NCBI RefSeq assembly: GCF_014189535.1
Contig: NZ_CP050307.1
Span: 1,488,001 to 1,552,000, forward strand
From: Rhizobium lusitanum
Lineage (GTDB): Bacteria > Pseudomonadota > Alphaproteobacteria > Rhizobiales > Rhizobiaceae
Length of the DNA: 64,000 nt
Reading direction: 5' to 3'
The notes below the pieces were generated by a model. The model was not told the DNA's origin and ran no database searches. It saw nothing but the letters and a program-made list of their open reading frames with translations. Position numbers and translations under genes: made by a program. Below are positions 26,085 to 35,441 of the stretch, piece after piece; position 1 is the first letter of the stretch; each line of letters opens with the position of its first letter.

Positions 26085-26776
26085 GTGACAAAGCTTGGCA
26101 CCGACATTGCCGCACGCCGCTACAAGCGCCATCGCTTTCCTGCTGGGATCACCACCCACGCGGTATGGCTCTATCATCGGTTCCCACTGGGTCTGTCGGA
26201 CGTCGAGAGCCTGCTCGCCGAGCGCGGGTCGATATCTCGTTTCAAACCGTGTCAGAGTGGGCCACGAAGTTCAGTCGCAAATTCGCCGACAAATGGCATC
26301 TTGACGATGATGCTCGTGTCCATCAAGGCAAAGAAATACTGGCTGTGGCGCGCCGTCGATGCCAACGGCTATGTTCTCGACGCCCTCCTGCAAAGCCGGC
26401 GGAACAAGAATACCGCTGTTCGACTGATGCGAAAGCTGCTGAAAGCCAAGGCCTCACGCTGCGTGTGATGGTGACCGACAAGCTGCGCTCATACGCCGCC
26501 GCAAAGGCTATATTGATCCCCGACATTGAAACTCGTGCACACAAGGGCCTCAACAATTGAGCGGAGAATTCTCACCTGGCTGTGCAGCGACGCGAGCGGC
26601 GCATGACGCGGTTCAAATCGGCTCGACAATGCCAGTCTTTCGTTTCAGCCAACGGCCAGATCGCCAAACTCTTCCTCCACCATCGAAAGCATCTGACTGC
26701 CGCCGATCATCGCAAACTTCGCGGCGATACCATCACGACATGGCGCGAAATTTCTTTGTCGATTTCTGCATGAAAG
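26085..26776 (+). pseudogene. IS6-family transposase, multiply frameshifted
   Basis: Pieces of one IS6 (IS26-like) transposase follow each other in alternating frames. RYKRHRFPAGITTHAVWLYH and RFPLGLSDVESLLAERG come first, then DISFQTVSEWATKFSRKFAD, KWHLDDD, KKYWLWRAVDANGYVLDALL and VMVTDKLRSYAAAKAILIPD. HKGLNN is then cut by TGA (26558-26560) where the family has Arg (CGA), and AENSHLAVQRRERRM follows. At least three frameshifts and one nonsense codon. No intact terminal repeats found. Dead element. Confidence 0.85.
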
Positions 26777-26900
26777 CAGAACCGCTGCATCGTCTCAAAC
26801 CGCAGTCATTAAGGCGACGCCACCACCAGCTTTGACCATGACCTGCGTGTCCAAAGCCAGGCGACCGGGCGGTCCATTCGATTCATTAAGGTGCGGCCAC

Positions 26901-28052
26901 TCATAGGATGGTCTCAAATAGCGGAATCAATGCCGCTCCGATTGCGCCGGGGGCATCAAGCACCTCCGCAACGGCGAGCCGAGGCTCGTCACGCAATACG
27001 CCGTGCCGGGGCAGATTGTTGATTTCCGTGCGTTCGATGAGCATTTTTGCCAAAGAGGGTGGGAGCTCGCCACCAAGGACGATTAAGGCCGGGTCAAATA
27101 CAGCGCAGATCGCGTTGATGGCGAGGTTGTGCGCGGGCGCAACGCGTTCGATCCACTCCTGAACGCCATCCCAGGTCGAGACGTCTTCGCTTTTGAGATC
27201 CCGCAAGGTCAGGTTCGGTCGGCTCTTCATTCGCAAATGCTCAATCAGAAGACCAAGCGCAGGACGATCCCCGTAATCCTGATGACCGAAGAGAACGGAA
27301 AATTCGCCGGCGTTTCTGAAATTTCCGCGGAAGGGCATGCCTCCGGAAATCAGGCCACCGCCGTAACCGTGAAGATGGGAAATATAGGCGAAATTAGCAA
27401 CCTCGCGGCCGACACCGAAGATTGCTTCCGCCAATGCCGCCGTCCTGGCAACATTGTCGACCCAGACCGGCAAGCCAAGTTGCTTTCCAAGGAGTGGCGC
27501 CAAGTCGATCAATGACCAATGGGCGAGCGGCACGGGGCAATTGAAAGCCGTGTCCGGCATGTGATGGCCGCTGACGGCAAGACCGACGCCAAGGATGTCC
27601 TGCCGCTTGGCTCCACGACGGGCAAGAAGGTTCGCAATTCCGGCTTCGATGCGATCCATCTCCGAGGAAAGGGACGATCCCACCTGCGGAACCTCCATTT
27701 TCTCCAAAGGCTCGCCGAACCCCATGAGGCAAAGCCCGATCGAACCAACGTTTACGGAAATGCCGAGCGTCAGACACCAGTCTTTGCAAAGACTGAGCTT
27801 CGGGCTAGGAGGGCCGGGGCGCCGAGCGTCCGACGATGTGAAAGCAACCATTCCTCGGTCGTGAAGCCGCGCGATAATCCTGTGGAGAGATTGCTGAGTG
27901 AGGTCGAGCGGCTCGCTCAGATCAGATCGTTCGATCCCCGGAGACTTCCAGATCAGCCGCAATAAGTCACGTTCATTGCGCGAGGCAACCCGCGGAGGTT
28001 GTGAACCTCGCAGAAAATGGGGTGCAATATAGTCTAGCGGATCATACTTCAT
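26901..28052 (-). CDS. ROK-family transcriptional regulator
   Basis: 383 residues from ATG 28052. An N-terminal winged helix (NERDLLRLIWKSPGIERSDL, SEPLDLTQQSLHRIIARLHD) is followed by a ROK sugar-kinase-like domain with GVGLAVSGHH, VWVDNVARTAALAEAIFGVG and a degenerate phosphate loop. In the zinc/substrate region, YISHLHGYGGGLISGGMPFR and GEFSVLFGHQ lack the full ROK zinc motif (CxCGxxGCxE). An in-frame codon at 28091 would extend the protein across a strong inverted repeat (28069-28087), so the shorter start is preferred. Probably a repressor of a sugar-related operon outside the window or of itself. Confidence 0.82.
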   Translation of the reverse strand: MKYDPLDYIAPHFLRGSQPPRVASRNERDLLRLIWKSPGIERSDLSEPLDLTQQSLHRIIARLHDRGMVAFTSSDARRPGPPSPKLSLCKDWCLTLGISVNVGSIGLCLMGFGEPLEKMEVPQVGSSLSSEMDRIEAGIANLLARRGAKRQDILGVGLAVSGHHMPDTAFNCPVPLAHWSLIDLAPLLGKQLGLPVWVDNVARTAALAEAIFGVGREVANFAYISHLHGYGGGLISGGMPFRGNFRNAGEFSVLFGHQDYGDRPALGLLIEHLRMKSRPNLTLRDLKSEDVSTWDGVQEWIERVAPAHNLAINAICAVFDPALIVLGGELPPSLAKMLIERTEINNLPRHGVLRDEPRLAVAEVLDAPGAIGAALIPLFETIL

Positions 28053-28068
28053 TTTTAGATCAATTTGA

Positions 28069-28087
28069 TTTACACTATAGGTGTAAA
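28069..28087. promoter_or_regulatory. Inverted repeat TTTACAC-N5-GTGTAAA, putative ROK autoregulatory operator
   Basis: 7-bp perfect arms (28069-28075 and 28081-28087) separated by TATAG, 17 bp upstream of the preferred ROK start. Size and symmetry suit a dimeric winged-helix repressor. Confidence 0.55.
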
Positions 28088-28321
28088 ACACGGTTGAGAA
28101 TGCCTTGCGTCCGTCATACCGAGGAATTTAATCCCTGGAATGTGTCCTGCTTACCTCATCAGGACCGGTCAATCTAGCCGGTGGCAAGGCATCTATGGAT
28201 CGCAGAAAGGACAGTGTCGACGTGTTGGAGGCATCGCTGCGTCTGTCTCAGACGAGATGGAGCGGACGAAAGAGCGGTCCCTGTTGGTGCCGGTGACCAA
28301 AAATGGAAAGAGCCGAGTTGC

Positions 28322-29401
28322 ATGATATCGATCAGATCCGAGAACCTGTCATTGTGCATCCCCGATCAGTCGACCTCCAGCTTTGCGCCGACGCATGAAG
28401 GCGATGATTTCGAGTCAATGGTTCAAGCCTTTTCGGCCGGATATGGGGCCTTCGGAGCAAAGCCGCTGAGCGGCGATCGGCCCTTCACTTGGGCGGCAGA
28501 TTTGAGAAGAACCGGGCCATTTACGATGTTTCATTCGGCTTACCAGAGCTCCTGGGAAATTCGAACGCTCAATGAGACGCCGCAACATCTTGCGTTCTAC
28601 ATCCCCCACACGGGGTCCTTTCGTCTGTCCATCGGCCAAAAAACAGTCGAAGGCGGATCCGGTCACCTTCTGATGGCCAACAATCATGAGGCAAGCGATC
28701 GTCTTGTCCAGGGCGATCCGCACCGCTCGGATGCTCTTTTCCTAGACTGGAAAGTGGTGACGCGGATGCTTGTGGCGCATTTTGAAACGCCGATCCTTTC
28801 GCCACTTAATCTAGAGCCCGTTGTTGATCTGGCAAAGCCCTCGGGCCAGCTCATCGGCAACCTGGCCCGAACAATCGTGCATGGTATGCGCAACGGCGGC
28901 GCGCTTTTGTCTTCGCCTCTTGCCGTGTCGATGCTGAGCGAAACGCTCGCTGACCTGGTGATTCGATTTGCCGACCACCGTCTTTCAAACCAATTAGAAT
29001 CGAAAAAGGTCTCGATGATAGCACCGTGGCATGTCCGACGCGCAATCGACTACATGCACGCCAATATCAGCGATCCGTTCACAATGACGATGGTCGCGGA
29101 TGCTGCCGGGGTCTCGATTCGCGCATTGCAAACGGGCTTCAAGGCTTTCAAGGGAACGTCTCCGGGAGCCTACCTGCGTGCAATCAGGTTGACAGCTGCT
29201 CGCGATCAGCTGCAAAATCCTGCAAACACGCTTTCCGTTGGCGAGATTTGCGCGACATGGGGTTTCTTTAATCCAGGCAGGTTCTCCGTAATCTATCGCA
29301 GCGCTTTTGGAGAAAGCCCGAGTGATACGCGCTCGCGCGCCGCGGTCTTGCGAAGGGAGGCTTTCACTTCCGCAGGTGTGGTTCGTAAGGAAGCGATTTG
29401 A
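28322..29401 (+). CDS. AraC-family transcriptional regulator (paralogue A)
   Basis: 359 residues. The N-terminal ligand-type domain (about residues 20-220) contains LAFYIPHTGSFRLSIGQKTV and LLMANNHEASDRL. The C-terminal pair of helix-turn-helices is ISDPFTMTMVADAAGVSIRA, LQTGFKAFKGTSPGAYLRAI and LSVGEICATWGFFNPGRFSV. GGAAAGAG ribosome site before ATG 28322. It faces a clear paralogue at 29690-30685 with the same domain layout (both have a GFF-P/H-GRFS motif). Typical target genes of this AraC_binding_2 subgroup are unknown here. Confidence 0.88.
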   Translation: MISIRSENLSLCIPDQSTSSFAPTHEGDDFESMVQAFSAGYGAFGAKPLSGDRPFTWAADLRRTGPFTMFHSAYQSSWEIRTLNETPQHLAFYIPHTGSFRLSIGQKTVEGGSGHLLMANNHEASDRLVQGDPHRSDALFLDWKVVTRMLVAHFETPILSPLNLEPVVDLAKPSGQLIGNLARTIVHGMRNGGALLSSPLAVSMLSETLADLVIRFADHRLSNQLESKKVSMIAPWHVRRAIDYMHANISDPFTMTMVADAAGVSIRALQTGFKAFKGTSPGAYLRAIRLTAARDQLQNPANTLSVGEICATWGFFNPGRFSVIYRSAFGESPSDTRSRAAVLRREAFTSAGVVRKEAI

Positions 29402-29689
29402 CTGCCATGCCTACTACCGCGATGGACATGGCAAGGCGGGTTCCAATCTTGGTCAAAGCGAAGGCGCGGCGCTCTGGATTTCGCACATCATTTTGCATGC
29501 GGCAGATGCATTCGCGTCCTCACTGTCGTTGATGACGTGGGCTATCTAAAAGTTCTGGACACCTTGGAATATATGACCGCCGCGCAATTAGGATAGAGTT
29601 GCGTGTTTCGGATAATGATATGACGTCCGTCAGCTACAATGAGGCCTGTGCGCGGGAAAAGTTTTGCGCGGAGAGGACAGAGCACCGGA
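29402..29689. other. Convergent intergenic gap between two AraC genes
   Basis: 288 bp with no gene or clear terminator supported. Confidence 0.3.
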
Positions 29690-30685
29690 TCAGAATACGC
29701 TGCCACGTCGCTGTCTCGTTTCGGAAGGGGTTTCACCGAAGGATGCTCTGTAGATCGAAGAAAAGCGGCCGAAGTGGAAGAAGCCCCACTTCAGGCAGAT
29801 CTTCGACATGGGTTCATTGTTGCTGAGGTCCAGCAAGTCGTTTCTCACTGCTCGAAGCCGCATTTCGCGCAGGAATTCAGAGGGTGATCGGTCTTTGAAC
29901 ATTCTAAAGCCGAACTCTAGGGCGCGTATGGACACGCCGACCGATACGGCCACCTCTCGTATCAGTATCGGCTGATTGATGTTCGCATGCATATATTCAA
30001 TTGCCCGGCACACATGTCCGGGGGAAACGAGGTGTATCTTCTTGTCCAGAAGCTGAGACGCGCGATGTGGGACGGTCCGAACAATGATGTCAGCCAATGC
30101 TTCGGTTAGATTAGACAGGGCGATCGGGCATCTGAGGAGTGGACCCTCATTCTTGACGCCAACGTAAATCGTTTGCCACAACATGTTCAGGAGAGTTGCT
30201 GGTTTCCCATCAAGGTCAAGTGCCTGTGATATGTCGAGGCTGCCCATCAGGGGGGCTTCGAACGCTGCGGCATATGCTTGAGCAATCGCCTCCCAGTTCA
30301 GGCTGATGCTTTCCGCGAAATGTTGTCCGGGTGCAACGGAAACCAGATCGGGTTCGTGATTGTTGATTAGTAGAAGCTTTCCGGGTGTTCCCGTCACGTC
30401 TCGAGATAGCGCGGACAGTGAGATTGCGCCGGAGCGGGGCAGCACCAGAGTGAGTGTTTCGGGCGTGTTTGGCGACGTACGAACTCGCCATCCGCCATTG
30501 TCCCTGTTTGATACCAGCGAGAGGTTGTCGGTTGCCCAGTAGTCGACGCTCCAGTCGAGCGGGACGTCCCGTCCCAGGCGCCAAGCTTCAAACGAGCCGA
30601 AACCCTGCCTTAAGGCCTCGACCATCTCGTCGAAGGTAGAGCCAGTCAGTCGTGCTTTCAACGTTGGGTAACAATCACCTTGCAT
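29690..30685 (-). CDS. AraC-family transcriptional regulator (paralogue B)
   Basis: 331 residues from ATG 30685. Same architecture as the regulator at 28322: an N-terminal AraC_binding_2 domain (LTLVLPRSGAISLSALSRDV, LLINNHEPDLVSV), then IEYMHANINQPILIREVAVS, VGVSIRALEFGFRMFKDRSP and ICLKWGFFHFGRFSSIYRAS. Shared landmarks (NNHE, YMHANI, SIRALxxGFxxFK, GRFSxIYR) show the two arose by duplication and then diverged. About 290 bp with no gene separate it from the next gene to the right. Confidence 0.88.
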   Translation of the reverse strand: MQGDCYPTLKARLTGSTFDEMVEALRQGFGSFEAWRLGRDVPLDWSVDYWATDNLSLVSNRDNGGWRVRTSPNTPETLTLVLPRSGAISLSALSRDVTGTPGKLLLINNHEPDLVSVAPGQHFAESISLNWEAIAQAYAAAFEAPLMGSLDISQALDLDGKPATLLNMLWQTIYVGVKNEGPLLRCPIALSNLTEALADIIVRTVPHRASQLLDKKIHLVSPGHVCRAIEYMHANINQPILIREVAVSVGVSIRALEFGFRMFKDRSPSEFLREMRLRAVRNDLLDLSNNEPMSKICLKWGFFHFGRFSSIYRASFGETPSETRQRRGSVF

Positions 30686-30978
30686 CAATTGTTCCCAGCC
30701 AAAATCATCTTTGAGCTAGTTGCCGGTGCCCACGAACCTGATTTTAGGCCTTCTAACATAATACCTAAGATTGGTCTTGAAGACTTCTCCAATCGGTCTT
30801 CTCCAGTGAGGCGGTGTTTGTTCATATTTTCTTCCCCAAGAGGTTACTGCCTTCCCCCAGGCACGCCAGGGGGGGCATAATATCGTTGTTCGCACCCAGA
30901 CGCTGTCACCGGCTTCACTTTCGAGCGGCGGCTTGTGGATCGCAGCGACCGCAAATTGTTGAGACCGATGGCCATCCT

Positions 30979-32610
30979 CTAGGGCGCCTTGCTTGGGGCC
31001 GGCTTCGATAACATCATGCTGGCGGCCATCTGACCGATCATCATCGACGGCGCATTGGTGTTGCCGCCGATCAGCGTCGGCATGACGGACGCATCCGCGA
31101 CACGCAGATTGTCCATGCCACGCACCAGCAACGTCTGCGGATCAGTCACCGCCATGGCATCGGTGCCCATCTTGCAGGTGCCGATGGGATGATAAACCGT
31201 CAGCGCCTCCGCACGTAGATAGGCAAGGATCTCGTCGTCGCTATGCACATCCGGGCCTGGCAGAATTTCGGGGCCACGCAGAGCGTCGAACGCCTTGTCG
31301 GCAAAAATCAAACGAGAAATCTTGATGCCTTCGACCAGCGTCAGCGCATCTTGCTCGTCTGTGAAGAAATGATGGTCGATCTCCAGCGCTTCGCTCGCAC
31401 GACCTTTGCCTGTAGACAGCCGGATTTCGCCGATGCTTTGCGGCCGCAGCACGCAGGTGTGGATCGCATAGCCATGCCCATATTCTACCAGTCGGCCGCG
31501 ATGGCTTCGATAGCCCGGCACAAAGTGGAACTGGATATCGGCCGGGCCATCGCCCGCAAATTTCGTCTTGGCAAAACCGCCAGCCTCGACATAGTTGGTC
31601 GTCAGCATACCCCGGCGAGCGCCAAAATACTGAAATGGCGCGGCAAGCATTGCCGGCAGGTTCTGGATTGACAGACCGAGCGTCCGGCTGCTCTTCGAGC
31701 GCACCGTGATCATCCCGTCGACATGGTCACGCAGGTTCTTGCCGACACCGGGAAGATCCACCACCGGCGTGATGCCAGCGGCGGCGAGTTCATTTGAGGG
31801 GCCGATGCCGGATATGAGCAGCAGCTTGGGCGAGCCGATCGTGCCAGCCGACAGGACAACCTCGCCGCGGCAGCCAATTACGCGCGCCTGACCATGCTGC
31901 GACACGCGCACGCCCGTGACCTTCCTTCCGTCGAGAACCAGCGACAGCACTTCGGTATCGGCGAGCGTGGTCAGGTTCCTGCGATCGGCAACCGGCTTGA
32001 CGAAGGCGGTATGCGCCGAAAAACGACGGCCGCGATCCTGCGTGACATCATAGATGCCGACGCCGAACTGGCTCTTGCCGTTGAAATCCTTGTTCTCCGG
32101 CAGGCCGACATGCGTGCCGGCTTCCACGAACACTTTCGAGACTTCGTTCGGATCGCGCGGCTCATCAACCAGCAGTTCACCAGAAAAGCCATGATAGGCA
32201 GGATCCTGCTTCAGCAAGTTGCGCTCGAGGCCTTTGAACACCGGCAGAATATCGTCATACGACCAGCCGGCGCAGCCAAGCGAGGCCCATTCGTCGTAGT
32301 CTTCGCGGGCGCCTCTGATATAGATCATCGAATTGATCGCGCTCGATCCACCCAGTGCCTTGCCACGATTGACCGGCAGGCGACGGCCGTTCAACTCGGG
32401 TTGCGGCACGCCGACATGGCTGTAATCGTAGCGCGGATTTCCATAGAGCGACAGGATACCGGCCGGCACGCTGACCCGCAGGCTGGCATCGCTGCCGCCG
32501 CCCTCGATCAGGCAAACGGACTTGGAGGGATCGACACTCAACCGGTTGGCCAGCACGCACCCCGCCGAGCCGGCACCGATGATGATATAGTCGAAGCTCA
32601 GTTCTTGCAT
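30979..32610 (-). CDS. GMC-family FAD alcohol oxidase/dehydrogenase
   Basis: 543 residues. FAD motif YIIIGAGSAGCVLANRL with LIEGGGSD; GMC signature NRGKALGGSSAINSMIYIRG; second signature VVLSAGTIGSPKLLLISGIG; catalytic His in VYHPIGTCKMG, and FAD-pyrophosphate region VMPTLIGGNTNAPSMMIG. Choline dehydrogenase-like enzymes of this clade oxidise primary alcohols (choline, glycols, benzyl alcohols) to aldehydes. It is the last gene after the ABC importer, 24 nt from the ATPase, so the imported compound is its likely substrate. An aldehyde dehydrogenase at 36747 could take the product onwards. Confidence 0.92.
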   Translation of the reverse strand: MQELSFDYIIIGAGSAGCVLANRLSVDPSKSVCLIEGGGSDASLRVSVPAGILSLYGNPRYDYSHVGVPQPELNGRRLPVNRGKALGGSSAINSMIYIRGAREDYDEWASLGCAGWSYDDILPVFKGLERNLLKQDPAYHGFSGELLVDEPRDPNEVSKVFVEAGTHVGLPENKDFNGKSQFGVGIYDVTQDRGRRFSAHTAFVKPVADRRNLTTLADTEVLSLVLDGRKVTGVRVSQHGQARVIGCRGEVVLSAGTIGSPKLLLISGIGPSNELAAAGITPVVDLPGVGKNLRDHVDGMITVRSKSSRTLGLSIQNLPAMLAAPFQYFGARRGMLTTNYVEAGGFAKTKFAGDGPADIQFHFVPGYRSHRGRLVEYGHGYAIHTCVLRPQSIGEIRLSTGKGRASEALEIDHHFFTDEQDALTLVEGIKISRLIFADKAFDALRGPEILPGPDVHSDDEILAYLRAEALTVYHPIGTCKMGTDAMAVTDPQTLLVRGMDNLRVADASVMPTLIGGNTNAPSMMIGQMAASMMLSKPAPSKAP

Positions 32611-32633
32611 TGCGCTAAACCTCGCCCTCGCAC

Positions 32634-33434
32634 TCAATGCCCACCGTTGTTTTTCAACAGACCAAGGATCTCGCGCTTCATGGCGATGAAGTCAGGCTCC
32701 ATCACCAGATCCATGTCGCGCGGGCGTTCGAAAGGAACGGTGAGATCGGCAAGAATCTGGCCGGGACGACCGGACATGACGAAGACGCGGTCCGCCAGTA
32801 GGATGGCCTCGTCGATGTCGTGGGTCACGAACAGCACGGTCTTCTTCGAATGCTCCCACACGCTCAGCAGCAACTGTTGCATCGAGTGCCGGGTCTGGCT
32901 GTCGAGCGCCCCGAACGGCTCGTCCATCAGCAGCACCTCGGGATCGTTGGCGAGCGCACGCGCAATCGCCACGCGTTGCTTCATGCCACCGGACAGTTGC
33001 GATGGGTAGTGACTGCCAAAGGCCGCGAGCCCGATCTCGGTGAGGTAATGATCGACGATACGGTTGCGTTCGGCAGCCGGCATGCCCTTGCGGCGCGGGC
33101 CGTATTCGACGTTTTGCCGGACCGTCAGCCAGGGAAACAGCGTATAGGCCTGGAAGACCATGCCGCGATCGGCCCCCGCGTCGCTGACCGGCCGGCCGCC
33201 GACCTTGATCATGCCGCCAGTGCGCCCCTCCAGCCCCGCAATCAGATAGAGCAGGCTCGACTTGCCACAGCCCGAAGGCCCGACGATAACGCAGAATTCC
33301 TCTTTCTTGACATTCAGCGACAGTCCGTCGAGCGCCAGCACCGCGCCTTCGCCGGTGCCGTAGCGCAGGGCCACCTTTTCGACGGATATGTCGGAGCTGC
33401 GTGTCGCGGTATTTGGATTGTTCAGCATCAGCAT
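32634..33434 (-). CDS. NitT/TauT-family ABC transporter ATPase
   Basis: 266 residues. Walker A GPSGCGKSS, Q-loop VFQAYTLFPWL, signature QLSGGMKQRVAIARAL, Walker B VLLMDEPFGALDSQTR and H-loop VTHDIDEAILLADRV. The FGALDSQTR sequence and C-terminal MKREILGLLKN fit SsuB/TauB-type subunits that pair with BPD permeases. Six nt from the permease stop. Powers uptake of the substrate bound by the protein at 34458. Confidence 0.93.
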   Translation of the reverse strand: MLMLNNPNTATRSSDISVEKVALRYGTGEGAVLALDGLSLNVKKEEFCVIVGPSGCGKSSLLYLIAGLEGRTGGMIKVGGRPVSDAGADRGMVFQAYTLFPWLTVRQNVEYGPRRKGMPAAERNRIVDHYLTEIGLAAFGSHYPSQLSGGMKQRVAIARALANDPEVLLMDEPFGALDSQTRHSMQQLLLSVWEHSKKTVLFVTHDIDEAILLADRVFVMSGRPGQILADLTVPFERPRDMDLVMEPDFIAMKREILGLLKNNGGH

Positions 33435-33440
33435 GGCCTT

Positions 33441-34241
33441 TTAGTTTGCCCACGGGGCCGCAACGCGACGCAGCACGCGGAAGATCTGGTCGGTCAACAG
33501 ACCGAGAATGCCGATCATGGCAATGGCCATGAAGATGACGTCGACCTGGAAGCCGCGCATGGCCTTGAGCGAGATATAGCCCAGCCCCGAGCGCGCGGCG
33601 ACCAGTTCGGCGACCACGAGATAGGTCCATGCCCAGCCCATAGTCACGCGCAATACGTCGAAGATGTTCGGCAGGGTCGCCGGAAAGACGATGTGCCAGA
33701 CAGTGTCGCGGCGGCGCGTACCCAGCGTATAGGCTGCATTGACCAGATCGCGCGGAACCGAGCGTGCGGCATCGGCAATCATCACCACCTGCTGGAAGAA
33801 GATGCCGAAAATGATCACCGAGACGCGCTGTTCGATGCCGATGCCGATCCACAGAATGAACAGCGGCACGAAGGAGGTGACCGGCAGATAACGGATGAAG
33901 TTGACGAGCGGATCGAGAAAAGCCTGCACGACACGATAGGTGCCCATGGTCAGGCCGAGCGGCACCGCGACGATCGAGGACAACACAAAGCCGATGATGA
34001 CCACCTGGACACTGGCATAGGTGTGCAGCCAGAGTGTACCGTCGGTGGCCAGCGCGATCGTTGTGTTCAGCACCTCGTTCGGCTTTGGCAGGAACATCGG
34101 CTTGACGAAGCCGCCGAATGTCAGCACGAACCAAACCGCGAGTACCGCCACCCAGACAGCAATACCGAGGAAGACGACGACGCCGTGCGGAATGGCTTGA
34201 TAGGGTGTCGTTAGGGATTTGAAGAAAGTTCGATCGTTCAA
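33441..34241 (-). CDS. NitT/TauT-family ABC transporter permease
   Basis: 266 residues from a TTG start at 34241, which has a well-spaced GGAG; an ATG at 34328 would add 29 poorly conserved residues. Six hydrophobic segments. The EAA loop reads IADAARSVPRDLVNAAYTLG followed by RRRDTVWHIVFPATLPNIFD, as in SsuC/TauC. The middle gene of the SBP-permease-ATPase order. A 19-bp inverted repeat lies between it and the SBP gene and may reduce permease expression relative to SBP. Confidence 0.9.
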   Translation of the reverse strand: MNDRTFFKSLTTPYQAIPHGVVVFLGIAVWVAVLAVWFVLTFGGFVKPMFLPKPNEVLNTTIALATDGTLWLHTYASVQVVIIGFVLSSIVAVPLGLTMGTYRVVQAFLDPLVNFIRYLPVTSFVPLFILWIGIGIEQRVSVIIFGIFFQQVVMIADAARSVPRDLVNAAYTLGTRRRDTVWHIVFPATLPNIFDVLRVTMGWAWTYLVVAELVAARSGLGYISLKAMRGFQVDVIFMAIAMIGILGLLTDQIFRVLRRVAAPWAN

Positions 34242-34371
34242 CTGAATGCTCCACGCGGGAAAGGCTTTCGCTCCGACTGAAGCAATTGCGATCCAGATTT
34301 TCGCTGAAATCAAGAATGATGAGCCCAATCCGGCTCCGTGGCGATGGAGGCAGCGGCATGCGCCGCCTCAC

Positions 34372-34419
34372 TAGAGCATGATGCCGAAAAGTGTGTGCGG
34401 TTTTCGGCATCATGCTCTA
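34372..34419. repeat. 19-bp perfect inverted repeat, rhizobial palindromic element
   Basis: TAGAGCATGATGCCGAAAA (34372-34390) and its exact complement (34401-34419) flank a 10-nt loop GTGTGTGCGG. This AGAGCATGATGCCGAAAA...TTTTCGGCATCATGCTCT type is a common dispersed intergenic palindrome in Rhizobiales. It lies between the SBP and permease genes, where such hairpins often set mRNA stability. Confidence 0.8.
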
Positions 34420-34457
34420 ATTTCTTAAGTCTAGAGCGGCTTCAGATTTTAGGTCCC

Positions 34458-35441
34458 TTATTTGGTACCGAGGAAGGTGGTATCGACGATATCGTCGTAT
34501 TTCACATCCATCTTCAGCTTCTGCATGCTGCTCCATACTTCACCGCCGAGAGTGACGAGCTTGCCGGCTTCGCCATCCTTGCCGTCCTTGAAGAATTCCT
34601 TGTTGCGTGCTTCGTCATAGAAATTGACGCCTGCCGCAGACGAGGCGAAATCCTTCGGATCCTTCAGCCAACCGCCAACGCCCTTGGCCATGACTTCATA
34701 GGCCTTCGCCTGGTCCGACTTGATCAACTTATTGGCCTTGTAGAGCCCCTTGACAAGCGCTTCCACGTCCTTCGGGTTCTTCTGGATGTAGTCGCAGCTC
34801 AGCTCGACCACATCGACGATCACGCCCGGTGAAGCCGACGAGTCGATCAAGACCTTTCCCTTGTTGGCCTTCTTGGCAAGCGTCAGATGCGGCTCCCAGG
34901 TGACGGCGACGGGGATGCGATCTGCCATGAAGGCGGCGGCGGCATCATCAGCCGACATGTTGGTTATCTTGACGTCCTTGTTGGTCATACTGTTCTTCTT
35001 GAGCAGGGTTTCGAACCAGAACTGCGAGGTCGAACCCTCATTCATGGCGACTTCCTTGCCCTTGATATCGGCAAAGGACTTGATGTCTGACGTGACCAGC
35101 ACGCCGTCGCCACCATGGCTGTCGTCCAGCGCATAGACAGACTTGAAGCACAGGTCCTTGGAGCGGTACTTCATGATTTCATCGATGGTCGAGGCGCTGC
35201 CATCGAGTTCGCCGGCAGCCACGGCTGCCATGTAGAGCGAAGAATCTTCAATGATCTCGAGATCGACGTCGAGGCCGTTTTCCTTGAAGTAGCCCATGTC
35301 GCGGGCGAGAAACAGCGGGCCGTAGCCGACCCAGGTGGTCATGCCGAGTTTCATGCTGCCGGCATGGGCAGTGGACATTGCTGCAAGCGCAACACCGGCC
35401 GCCAGGGCCACGGTGCGCAGGCGTGAGGACAATTTGGTCAT
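34458..35441 (-). CDS. NitT/TauT-family substrate-binding protein
   Basis: 327 residues. Signal peptide RTVALAAGVALAAMSTAHAG, then an SsuA/THI5-type bilobed domain: KLGMTTWVGYGPLFLARDMG, YFKENGLDVDLEIIEDSS, DIKGKEVAMNEGSTSQFWFE, VTWEPHLTLAKKAN. This family binds sulfonates, nitrate, pyrimidine precursors, riboflavin or aromatic acids. The ligand is not deducible. First gene of the transporter operon, 219 bp downstream (same strand) of the LysR gene. Confidence 0.92.
   Translation of the reverse strand: MTKLSSRLRTVALAAGVALAAMSTAHAGSMKLGMTTWVGYGPLFLARDMGYFKENGLDVDLEIIEDSSLYMAAVAAGELDGSASTIDEIMKYRSKDLCFKSVYALDDSHGGDGVLVTSDIKSFADIKGKEVAMNEGSTSQFWFETLLKKNSMTNKDVKITNMSADDAAAAFMADRIPVAVTWEPHLTLAKKANKGKVLIDSSASPGVIVDVVELSCDYIQKNPKDVEALVKGLYKANKLIKSDQAKAYEVMAKGVGGWLKDPKDFASSAAGVNFYDEARNKEFFKDGKDGEAGKLVTLGGEVWSSMQKLKMDVKYDDIVDTTFLGTK

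Noticed and set aside
32820..34214. Rightward frame of 464 codons
   Set aside because: Antisense shadow of the same ABC genes.
32692..34413. Leftward frame of 573 codons
   Set aside because: Overlaps the ABC ATPase and permease in another frame; those carry Walker and EAA motifs, this one carries none.
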